A DNA stretch of 64,000 bases from Spirosoma profusum. GTDB taxonomy: Bacteria; Bacteroidota; Bacteroidia; Cytophagales; Spirosomataceae. The DNA is taken from NCBI RefSeq assembly GCF_014699005.1, contig NZ_JACWZY010000007.1:186001-250000 (forward strand). The letters run 5' to 3'. Shown here piece by piece: positions 41,707 through 48,374 of the stretch. Under the pieces are notes generated by a model that ran no database searches, was not told the DNA's origin, and saw only the letters and a list, made by a program, of their open reading frames with translations. Each line of letters starts with the position of its first letter. The first letter of the stretch is position 1. Position numbers and translations under genes: made by a program.

Positions 41707-42041
41707 ACACCACCCAATCGAAGGGTATTAGGCGGTAGCAATTGCCAGAGGTCCTGGCGTAGTTGCTGGATTTCCTGCAAGGCCCGACTTCCCAGTGCCG
41801 TCACACGAAACAGTCGTTTTCGGCGGCCACCCCGTTCGGTCGTTGCTCCACCCAATTCAGATCGAACAAATCCTTTCTCTTCCAGCCGAATGAGCGTGTT
41901 ATGGACGGTTCCGAACGTAACGATACGTCCTGTGTGCTCTTCCAGCGCCTGGCTGACCGTAACGCCATAGCCTTCGCCATCCAGAATGGCGACCATCAGT
42001 AAAACAACCTCTTCAAATTCACCCAAATACGTCCGACGCAT
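41703..42041 (-). CDS. PadR-family transcriptional regulator (heads permease run 4-3-2-1)
   Basis: A 112-residue PadR protein. The winged helix covers LGEFEEVVLLMVAILDGEGYGVTVSQALEEHTGR and TFGTVHNTLIRLEEKGFVRSEL. The wing and tail are GGRRKRLFRVTALGSRALQEIQQLRQDLWQ. Small PadR proteins of subfamily 2 usually repress transporter operons and release DNA on ligand binding. It overlaps the next gene by four bases. Upstream, a cluster of GGACAA/TTGTCC half-sites (42152-42198) lies at the same distance from the start as similar half-sites before the second PadR gene. Confidence 0.92.
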   Translation of the reverse strand: MRRTYLGEFEEVVLLMVAILDGEGYGVTVSQALEEHTGRIVTFGTVHNTLIRLEEKGFVRSELGGATTERGGRRKRLFRVTALGSRALQEIQQLRQDLWQLLPPNTLRLGGV

Positions 42042-42073
42042 AAGCTTAGGTCATTAGTCTATATTTTATCGTA

Positions 42074-42081
42074 CAAATCTA
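42074..42081 (-). promoter_or_regulatory. -7 box of the PadR 1 operon
   Basis: On the minus strand TAGATTTG, a full match to TAnnTTTG. It is embedded in TCTGGCA-AT-AGATTTGT, which recurs as TCTGGCA-GG-AGATTTGT before the second PadR gene (45489-45496). Confidence 0.6.
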
Positions 42082-42151
42082 TTGCCAGATTTCAGAACTC
42101 CTATAAAACGACTGGAAAGGCCATTTTGCTACGTAGTAGTGATGATTTGTA

Positions 42152-42198
42152 TGTCCGTAAATGGACAAAAGTTGTCCGTGGCAGGACAACTTTTGTCG
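42152..42198. promoter_or_regulatory. GGACAA/TTGTCC palindrome cluster upstream of PadR 1
   Basis: GACAAAAGTTGTCC (42164-42177) and GGACAACTTTTGTC (42184-42197) are exact complements around GTGGCA. Each is itself palindromic (GGACAA-3-TTGTCC). A further TGTCC at 42153 gives alternating half-sites across about 45 bases. Likely a repressor or activator binding region controlling the PadR-permease operon. Confidence 0.6.
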
Positions 42199-42333
42199 AG
42201 ATTTTTGAAAAAATTTTCGACCTCTTCAAACAAACGCTGGCGCTACGTGTTCTATCTATGTGAGTCGCTGATAGACGGAGATGCTGTGAAAGGCACCTGC
42301 TTTTTTCAAATGAACCGATCTACCAAGCGAACC

Positions 42334-42374
42334 AAAAAGCCAGGTGACTTCGCGTCGTCTGGCTTTAGTTTTTT
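42334..42374. terminator. Hairpin terminator beyond permease 5
   Basis: AAAGCCAG (42336-42343) pairs with CTGGCTTT (42359-42366), extended inward by GAC/GTC. T-runs flank it on both strands. It serves the minus-strand permease 5 transcript and would also stop plus-strand read-through. Confidence 0.65.
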
Positions 42375-42378
42375 GCGG

Positions 42379-42443
42379 AGGGCATGGGGGTAAGGGCATA
42401 GGGTGACGTTGATTTTACCCTATGCCCTTACCCCCATGCCCTA
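42379..42443. repeat. Long inverted repeat, GCATGGGGGTAAGGGCATAGGG arms
   Basis: Left arm 42379-42402 and right arm 42416-42439 are almost perfect complements (GGGCATGGGGGTAAGGGCAT / ATGCCCTTACCCCCATGCCC) with a short loop. It ends three bases before the stop of permease 5 (minus strand). A related inverted repeat with GGGCAAGGAGCATGG arms occurs inside the GH20 gene at 50255-50327. Confidence 0.75.
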
Positions 42444-42445
42444 TG

Positions 42446-45103
42446 CTATTCACTACGTAAACTTTTGATCGGATTGGAAATGGCCGCGCGAATCGACTGG
42501 AAACTGACGGTGAAAAAGGCAATGAGAGTTGCTAGTGAAGCCGTTGCAATGAACATCCAGAGGCTGATGTCGATCCGATACGGGTAGTTCTCAAGCCATT
42601 TGTCGATGGCGTAATAGGCAATTGGGAAAGCAAACAGGAAGGAGAAGCCGACCAGTCGTAAGAAGTCAGAGGAAAGCAATTGGACGATGCTGCTCACCGA
42701 GGCTCCCAGGACTTTACGAATACCGATTTCCTTGGTACGTCGCTCGGCGGATAGGGTAGCAAGCCCGAACAATCCGATGCAGGAAATGAAGATCGTCAGG
42801 ATGGCACCGAAAAGCATAATCTGTTTCCACTTAGCTATCGATTCGTATTTTTTCAGGTTGTCTTCATCAAGAAAACTATACGAATACGGACTGATCGGAA
42901 ACAATTTTTTAAACGTCCGTTCGATTGCCTGGAGACTTTCTGTTTCGGTATTAGGTTTTATTTTGATAAATGCTTTCCCGAAATCGTTTTTCGGTTTCAT
43001 GGTGAATAGCTGCGACTTAATCTTTTGATTAATAGGCACGTAGTGGTAATCTTTCACCACGCCGACAACCGTATATTTTTCGGGTTTTTCTCCCGCGAAG
43101 AAATTGACTGCCTGACCAAGCGGGTTTTTCCAGCCCGCTTCTTTCACAAAGCTTTCGTTTACCAGCACCGAATGCGTTGAATCGCCAGGGAAATCGGCTG
43201 AGAAATTACGACCCGCCAAAATTGGAATTTTAAACAGTGGCAGGTACGTTTCATCGACGGTTTCATATGCGAAAGAAAGTTGTTTTTCATCGCTGCCTAC
43301 TTTGGCAATCGTTCCCCAGAACCCTCCATTTTTCGGTGCTACTTCGACAATGGACGGAAATTGTTGCAACTCATCTTTCAATAAACGTGCTTCACTACGT
43401 GTCAGACCCGATTTGCCCACTACCACCATATGGCTGTCGTCATAGCCTAAGCTTTTTGTAGTCAGAAAATTAAACTGGGAATAGATCGTCAACGTAGCAA
43501 CAATAAGAACTGACGCCAGCGTAAACTGTAGCACAACGAGACTGCGTTGCAGGTAATTCTTGCCCGTAAATTTGAATCGACTGTACAAACTCTGAACCGG
43601 GTTGTATCCCGATAACACGATTGCTGGATAAAATCCCGCCAGTAAGCCAGTGATAATGAATAATGCTACGTATCCGATAATCAGTTTTATATCAAGCAGA
43701 TACGAGAAGGTTAGTGCTTTATTCGAAAGCTGATTGAACGTAGGTAATACGAGAATCACCAATAGAACCGCCAGGGCAAAAGCGATGAAACACAGCAGAA
43801 ATGATTCGCCCAGAAACTGAATAATCAACTGGCTACGTCCTCCGCCAACCACTTTCCGAACGCCGATTTCTTTTGCCCGTTTCAGCGATCTAGCCACGGT
43901 CAGATTGACGAAATTGATACAGGCAATGATCAGTACGAACAGCGCAATGCCCGACAGAATATAGGAAAATGTGGGGTTACTTTCATCGGCAAGACCGTTC
44001 GTAGCGGGCAGGTCCGTACTTAAGTGCATGTCTGTGAATGACTGAAGCGAATAGACTGCATTGCTCTTCATGTCAAACTTTTTGCGCATTTCCACAATCG
44101 TGTTTTTGGCGTCAGCCTGATAAATCTGGTTCATTTTAGCCTCAACAGCTTTGATATTCGCATTGGGTGTCAGCAACACAAACGTATTGAGGAAGACGCT
44201 GAACCAGTTCTCGTTATCGGCAAATTCTTCACTCGGAACGATTTTGGGAAGCAGTACGTCGAATTTTATGGATGAGTTCTGCGGGCACTTAGCCGCCACA
44301 CCCGTTACGGTAAACGGCTCAAACTGATCGTTCTCCTTGATGAGTACTAGTTTCCCAAGCGCATCGGTCGTACCAAACTGTTTTTCGGCCATATCTTCCG
44401 AAATAACCACTGTTTTCGGGCGTTGCAAGGCTGTTTTTGGATCACCACTCAACAAGGGGAAGCTAAACAGTTGAAAAAAATCGGGATCGGTAAAGAACAC
44501 CTCCTGACTCTTGACGTCATTACCCTGCTTCAGGTCTTTCCGATTGGATTCGAAACGGACAAACGATTTAATTTCAGGTACACCAGCCGCGAACTTAGGC
44601 CCCTGAAAAATGCCGGTGTTAGATTGGAAATTTTCCGGTTTACCAGCCGGCGTGTAGTCACGACTTGTAATACGATACAGATTTGGATTATTGGCATGAA
44701 ATCGGTCGTAGCTCACCTCGTCTTTGGTGTAAAGCATGATCAGCATAGCGGCTGCCAGACCAATACTGAGGCCCACTACGTTGATGATGGAATACGCTTT
44801 GTTAAGTGTCAGAGTACGTAGGGCGATGGTCAGATAATTACGTAGCATAGCAGGATGTAAGAATGAGGGTGATGGGTATTCAGAGGATTTGTTGGTACGT
44901 TGGCGCGCTTTGAAAAAATAAGGATTAACGTAGTGAAGTACCGCCCAGACAAACTCGCGACGAGCTTTACCCGCACCAACTTCCATAGTACGTTTGTCAA
45001 ACACTTCGTGCAAGTCTCCCTGTACATCCTCCAGAATATGTGGAGACAGGCACGTTTCCAGGAGCCAATCGGCCCAGCGGGGCGGAGTAGTTTGTTTTTT
45101 CAT
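42446..45103 (-). CDS. FtsX/MacB-type permease with variant prefix domain (permease 5)
   Basis: An 885-residue paralogue in its own PadR-headed unit, starting three bases after the PadR stop. The prefix differs from the other four: WADWLLETCLSPHILEDVQGDLHEVFDKRTM with an extra segment VLHYVNPYFFKARQR. The rest has the common plan: FtsX1 LKRAKEIGVRKVVGGGRSQL, FtsX2 AERRTKEIGIRKVLGAS, end NPIKSLRSE. The separate regulator and prefix suggest it is the older or independently controlled member. Cargo unknown. Confidence 0.88.
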   Translation of the reverse strand: MKKQTTPPRWADWLLETCLSPHILEDVQGDLHEVFDKRTMEVGAGKARREFVWAVLHYVNPYFFKARQRTNKSSEYPSPSFLHPAMLRNYLTIALRTLTLNKAYSIINVVGLSIGLAAAMLIMLYTKDEVSYDRFHANNPNLYRITSRDYTPAGKPENFQSNTGIFQGPKFAAGVPEIKSFVRFESNRKDLKQGNDVKSQEVFFTDPDFFQLFSFPLLSGDPKTALQRPKTVVISEDMAEKQFGTTDALGKLVLIKENDQFEPFTVTGVAAKCPQNSSIKFDVLLPKIVPSEEFADNENWFSVFLNTFVLLTPNANIKAVEAKMNQIYQADAKNTIVEMRKKFDMKSNAVYSLQSFTDMHLSTDLPATNGLADESNPTFSYILSGIALFVLIIACINFVNLTVARSLKRAKEIGVRKVVGGGRSQLIIQFLGESFLLCFIAFALAVLLVILVLPTFNQLSNKALTFSYLLDIKLIIGYVALFIITGLLAGFYPAIVLSGYNPVQSLYSRFKFTGKNYLQRSLVVLQFTLASVLIVATLTIYSQFNFLTTKSLGYDDSHMVVVGKSGLTRSEARLLKDELQQFPSIVEVAPKNGGFWGTIAKVGSDEKQLSFAYETVDETYLPLFKIPILAGRNFSADFPGDSTHSVLVNESFVKEAGWKNPLGQAVNFFAGEKPEKYTVVGVVKDYHYVPINQKIKSQLFTMKPKNDFGKAFIKIKPNTETESLQAIERTFKKLFPISPYSYSFLDEDNLKKYESIAKWKQIMLFGAILTIFISCIGLFGLATLSAERRTKEIGIRKVLGASVSSIVQLLSSDFLRLVGFSFLFAFPIAYYAIDKWLENYPYRIDISLWMFIATASLATLIAFFTVSFQSIRAAISNPIKSLRSE

Positions 45104-45106
45104 GCC

Positions 45107-45445
45107 TTATCCACCTATCAATTGAAATTTCCCCGGCGGAATAGCCTGCCAAAGTCGGCTGCGCATTTCCTGAATGTCGTTCAACGCCCGGACACTTAAT
45201 GCTGTGAGTGTGAAAAAACGCTTTCGACGACCACCACGCTCGGCGGTAGCTCCGCCCATAGTTGAGGATAGGAATCCTTTTTCCTCAAGCCGGTACAGCG
45301 TAGCGTGAACGGCACTCATGGTAATAGACCGCCCCGTCTGTTGCTGAATCTCTTCCCAGATCGTGACCCCGTAAGCATCGGTAGTACAGGCGGCTACTAC
45401 CAGCAAGACAAGCTCTTCAAATTCACCTAAAAAAGCCCTGCGCAT
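45107..45445 (-). CDS. PadR-family transcriptional regulator (heads permease 5)
   Basis: A 112-residue protein when started at the ATG at 45445 (MRRAFLGEFEELVLL), aligning with the other PadR gene. A longer frame upstream adds 46 unrelated residues across the promoter and is rejected. The winged helix has TIWEEIQQQTGRSITMSAVHATLYRLEEKGFL and the wing GGRRKRFFTLTALSVRAL. It is a clear paralogue of the first PadR. Three bases separate it from its permease. Confidence 0.92.
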   Translation of the reverse strand: MRRAFLGEFEELVLLVVAACTTDAYGVTIWEEIQQQTGRSITMSAVHATLYRLEEKGFLSSTMGGATAERGGRRKRFFTLTALSVRALNDIQEMRSRLWQAIPPGKFQLIGG

Positions 45446-45488
45446 ACGTATCCGTTCGTTAAGGATGATTAGTTGTAATTTTGCAAAA

Positions 45489-45593
45489 CAAATCTCCTGC
45501 CAGAAATAAAAAAGCCTTTTTAAAACAAACAGAGGTATGTTCACTCCGAAACCATTGTCCGAAATCGTACAATGGCTGTTCAATGACGGACAA
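45489..45593 (-). promoter_or_regulatory. Promoter and GGACAA/TTGTCC half-sites of the PadR 2 operon
   Basis: On the minus strand the -7-like GAGATTTG is at 45489-45496 in the same TCTGGCA...GATTTGT context as PadR 1. TTGTCC at 45555-45560 and GGACAA at 45588-45593 form an inverted pair with centres 33 bp apart. In both PadR promoters the half-sites begin about 110 bases before the ATG. Confidence 0.5.
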
Positions 45594-45660
45594 GTTTAGA
45601 TGGCTAGTTTGGGGAAAGAAGAAATACAGAATCCAGAGCGCTGGCGAACGGGATATATAG

Positions 45661-46116
45661 TCGCTCACTACTTCTTCCAAAGCTGAGGCTTTTACACGTA
45701 TTGACCTGGCATCGGTTCGTGAATCGGTCAAAGCCGTGCAGATGGCTGGGGTGATCACTTCGTCTACGTGAGCGTAGCGCAGGAGCCTACACATATCATG
45801 CGGACGTATCAACAGGTACGTAGCATCGGCGAAAGTCTGGTTCGGCAAAGCGGCCTGAAGGGAAGTTTTCTTCGGCCCTGGTATGTAGTGGGACCTGGTC
45901 ACTGGTGGCCGATTCTGCTATTGCCGCTTTATTGGCTGAACTTTTCCCACTGTTCGTTAGAAAACCCGCGCTTTAGGTTTGGTTACATTACCTCAAATGC
46001 TACGTTCCCTGATAGACGCCATCGAAACGACGCCCCATTCATTGATGATTTACGAACTTGAGGCCATACGTAGCGCCCAGCCCGACAACGTAGCAACGAT
46101 GCCGCAAACGATGTAA
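45661..46116 (+). pseudogene. Frameshifted NAD(P)-binding (NmrA/SDR-like) pseudogene
   Basis: Pieces of one protein lie in successive frames. SKAEAFTRIDLASVRESVK (from about 45676) stops at 45768; a +1 shift continues as DHFVYVSVAQEPTHIMRTY and SFLRPWYVVGPGHWWPILLLPLYW. A further shift gives LLAELFPLFVRKPA, and another gives RALGLVTLPQMLRSLIDAIE and SLMIYELEAIRSAQ before TAA at 46114-46116. This is the C-terminal two thirds of an extended-SDR/NAD(P)H-binding protein. The Rossmann GxxGxxG start is missing. At least three frameshifts show the gene is dead. Confidence 0.75.
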
Positions 46117-46130
46117 GCGCATCGTTTTTA
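46106..46130. terminator. Hairpin AAACGATG/CATCGTTT
   Basis: An 8-bp stem with a TAAGCG loop and a T-run on the plus strand, lying at the convergent end of the pseudogene and the VOC gene at 46131. Confidence 0.5.
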
Positions 46131-46517
46131 TCAACTCACCTGATAGAGCTGAATATTGTTGCCGCAGGTGTCGTTCAATACCGCCAACGTAACCGTGCCC
46201 ATCGGCGTTGGTTTCATGCTGAACGTAACGCCCAGATCGACTAATCGCTTGTACTCACTCTCGACATTATCGACCTGAAAAGCGGCCAACGGAATTCCTG
46301 CGTCAAATAAGGCTTTCTGATACGTCTGGGCAGGCGTAAATTCCATGGGTTCCAGTACAATTTCGGTACCGTCCTGCTCTTCTCTGGAAACAACCGTCAG
46401 CCAGCTGTGTTTGCCCATCGGTATTTCCGTTTTTTTAATGAACCCCAATACGTTCGTGTAAAACGTCAGGGCTTTTTGCTGGTCATCGACCAATACGCTC
46501 AGCAGCTTGATTTTCAT
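46131..46517 (-). CDS. VOC-superfamily (glyoxalase-like) protein
   Basis: A 128-residue protein started at the ATG at 46517 (MKIKLLSVLVDDQQKALTFY); an ATG 27 bases upstream adds nine non-conserved residues. The VOC modules read DDQQKALTFYTNVLGFIKKTEIP and EEQDGTEIVLEPMEF, then AAFQVDNVESEYKRLVDLGV and TVTLAVLNDTCGNNIQLYQV. Final gene of a three-gene minus-strand unit behind an AraC-type regulator, an arrangement often seen for VOC proteins. Substrate unknown. Confidence 0.88.
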   Translation of the reverse strand: MKIKLLSVLVDDQQKALTFYTNVLGFIKKTEIPMGKHSWLTVVSREEQDGTEIVLEPMEFTPAQTYQKALFDAGIPLAAFQVDNVESEYKRLVDLGVTFSMKPTPMGTVTLAVLNDTCGNNIQLYQVS

Positions 46518-46552
46518 GAAGAATTTGTTCGTTAGCTGAGGCAAAGGTCAGG

Positions 46553-46954
46553 CTAAATGTCGAAGGAAGGCTCTTCAAAATTGCTTTTTTGGGCGTAAGC
46601 GGTCGGCGTAAAACCCGTGTATTTTTTGAATAGGCCGATGAACGTAGTGATGCTACTAAAGTTGAGAGCGTAACAGATTTCAGTTGTCGATAATCCGCTC
46701 TTTACCAATTCTCTAGCTTTGATGAGCCGTTGTTCGGTGCGGTACTGATGAGGTGTACGTCCATAGCATTTTCTGAACAATCGAATAAAGTGAAATTTCG
46801 ACAACGATGCTTCATGGGCAATAACTGACAGATTGATAGGAGCGCTTAAATTGCTGTCAATGAATCGTTTAGCTTTCACGATCCGCCGGACTTGGTATGC
46901 CTGCGGAAAATGTTGTTTCCGAATACTCAGAACCTGCTGTTCGTAAAAAGTCAT
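46553..46954 (-). CDS. Stand-alone AraC-family HTH regulator
   Basis: A 133-residue regulator that consists almost entirely of the two-helix-turn-helix domain. HTH1 is INLSVIAHEASLSKFHFIRLFRKCYG and HTH2 is TTEICYALNFSSITTFIGLFKKYTGFTP. An N-terminal effector-binding domain is missing, so ligand sensing must be absent or elsewhere. It starts eight bases after an exported-protein gene and is followed 35 bases later by the VOC gene, its likely target or partner. Confidence 0.9.
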   Translation of the reverse strand: MTFYEQQVLSIRKQHFPQAYQVRRIVKAKRFIDSNLSAPINLSVIAHEASLSKFHFIRLFRKCYGRTPHQYRTEQRLIKARELVKSGLSTTEICYALNFSSITTFIGLFKKYTGFTPTAYAQKSNFEEPSFDI

Positions 46955-46962
46955 GGTGCATA

Positions 46963-47403
46963 TTACTTCAAATAATACGTTCGGACAAGTCGCATAGCCT
47001 CTTTCTCATCCTGGGCGCAAACGTTGCAGAACGTACCAATACCATTGACAGGACCTTCATACTGCCAGGAAAATGTTTTCTGATACGTTGCCTTATCGTC
47101 GACTACTTTTAATCGGTCGCCCATCGGTATTACGTTCAGAACGAGCTTGTTGGGGAACTGCACTCGAAAACCATTGCCAATGGAAGGCATTGTTTTGCTC
47201 AGGAAAGTAAGCCTGGTTTCTGTTCGGTTTTTGCCGTAGACGTAATAAATATCACCACGTTGGCCGTCTTTAGCCCAAAAGCTTACTTGTTCATAGGTGT
47301 CGGTGCCGGGTTCGCCAAAGGAGAAATTAGCTACTTTCATCTGAGCGTTCGCCAGGGTTCCGACAAGCGTACTGAAAAGAAAAATTAACGTTGATTTCTT
47401 CAT
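46963..47403 (-). CDS. Hypothetical exported protein
   Basis: A 146-residue protein started at the ATG at 47403, which gives the signal peptide MKKSTLIFLFSTLVGTLANA. Longer in-frame starts reach into a hydrophilic region with no signal. The mature part is a small beta-rich domain: NFSFGEPGTDTYEQVSFW, DIYYVYGKNRTETRLTFL, FRVQFPNKLVLNVIPMGDRL. The C-terminal Cys pair FCNVCAQDEKEAMRLVRTYY could bind metal or form a disulfide. No family recognised. It heads the AraC/VOC unit. Confidence 0.6.
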   Translation of the reverse strand: MKKSTLIFLFSTLVGTLANAQMKVANFSFGEPGTDTYEQVSFWAKDGQRGDIYYVYGKNRTETRLTFLSKTMPSIGNGFRVQFPNKLVLNVIPMGDRLKVVDDKATYQKTFSWQYEGPVNGIGTFCNVCAQDEKEAMRLVRTYYLK

Positions 47404-47551
47404 GTACATGATTCGTATTACGTGATGGTTGCTATAAGAAGTAACTAACGTAGCGACACTGTGTTTTGGAATACCGCCTGATAACTGGATTCGCCGGGTT
47501 GCCGACAAAAGCGATAGATTAGCAACGTAACGGCCGTAATCTAATAACGAC

Positions 47552-48298
47552 ATGCCTAAATTAGTACTCATTTTCAGCGTATTACTACGTATATTATTCC
47601 TGCCTGAATACCCCGCTACGCCGAACGCTACGTTGCCTGCGGACAAACCTCTGCAAGCCAGTGACATCGTTTACGTACACGCTCCAAACGGACTGACGCT
47701 ACGTAAAACGGCAGCGAAAGATGGCGCTAAAGTAGCGCTGGTGCCTTTCGATGGATCACCACTTACCGTACTTTCTCCGCCCGAACCAGGTGTACTGTAT
47801 ACAGCCGAAACAATAGGTGCTTTCGCGGTGAAAGGTGGCTGGGTAAACGTAAAAACGAAGACAGGCCAGGAAGGCTATCTATTCGAAGGGTATCTGTCGC
47901 GGTATAAACCACTAAACACGGAAAAAATAGATGGCGAGGTTTCAATGATCGATGCGTTTTACCGGACGATTTCGCCAGTAAAAGGCAAACGCACTACGTT
48001 GCCGAAAAAGGAGGGAACCATCGAGCGGTATCAATACGTCTACACCGACGGAGCGCGTTTTGAAGAACAACAGTATGAAGGGGGCATTACGCAGTTTCTG
48101 GAACTGCCCAAAGAGAAATTTACCATGCCCGAAGTGCTGGTGCTTTTCCGAGCCTTGTGGTTTCAAAAAGAAAAAACGACTGCTACGTTCGATGCTGCCA
48201 AACAACGGCTGACGCTTGATTCGGAAGGTGGTTATTCGCAGCTAATTATCCAGCCAAAAGGAAATCTGTGGAGCCTTCAGTTTTCTACGGCGGACTGA
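47552..48298 (+). CDS. Bacterial SH3-domain protein
   Basis: A 248-residue protein with an N-terminal hydrophobic signal (MPKLVLIFSVLLRILFL). An SH3b domain spans about 38-120: IVYVHAPNGLTLRKTAAKDGAKVALVPFDG and GAFAVKGGWVNVKTKTGQEGYLFEGYLS, with the usual LR and GWV...GYV positions. The C-terminal half (about 125-248) is an uncharacterised domain rich in beta strands. SH3b domains bind cell-wall peptides or other partners in the envelope. Divergent from the exported-protein gene, 148 bases between starts. Confidence 0.78.
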   Translation: MPKLVLIFSVLLRILFLPEYPATPNATLPADKPLQASDIVYVHAPNGLTLRKTAAKDGAKVALVPFDGSPLTVLSPPEPGVLYTAETIGAFAVKGGWVNVKTKTGQEGYLFEGYLSRYKPLNTEKIDGEVSMIDAFYRTISPVKGKRTTLPKKEGTIERYQYVYTDGARFEEQQYEGGITQFLELPKEKFTMPEVLVLFRALWFQKEKTTATFDAAKQRLTLDSEGGYSQLIIQPKGNLWSLQFSTAD

Positions 48299-48306
48299 TC
48301 GAAATG

Positions 48307-48372
48307 CCCGGACAGCAAGATGCTGTCTGGGACATCGGGTGCTGCAACCGACAGGCTCTGGCTGTCGGGGCC
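48307..48372. repeat. Two intergenic hairpins, second of the CTGGCTGTCGGGGCC family
   Basis: CCCGGACAGCA-AGA-TGCTGTCTGGG at 48307-48331 and CCGACAG-GCTCTG-GCTGTCGGGGCC at 48348-48372. They lie between the convergent SH3-protein and GH20 genes and may terminate both. The second matches 58561-58587 and, less well, 23154-23185. Confidence 0.7.
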
Positions 48373-48374
48373 TT

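Noticed and set aside
42082..42393. A 103-residue plus-strand frame between the two PadR units
   Set aside because: It runs through the operator palindromes and a terminator hairpin and encodes no recognisable protein.
45459..45902. A 147-residue minus-strand frame upstream of PadR 2
   Set aside because: It is the antisense shadow of the SDR-like pseudogene and crosses the PadR promoter.
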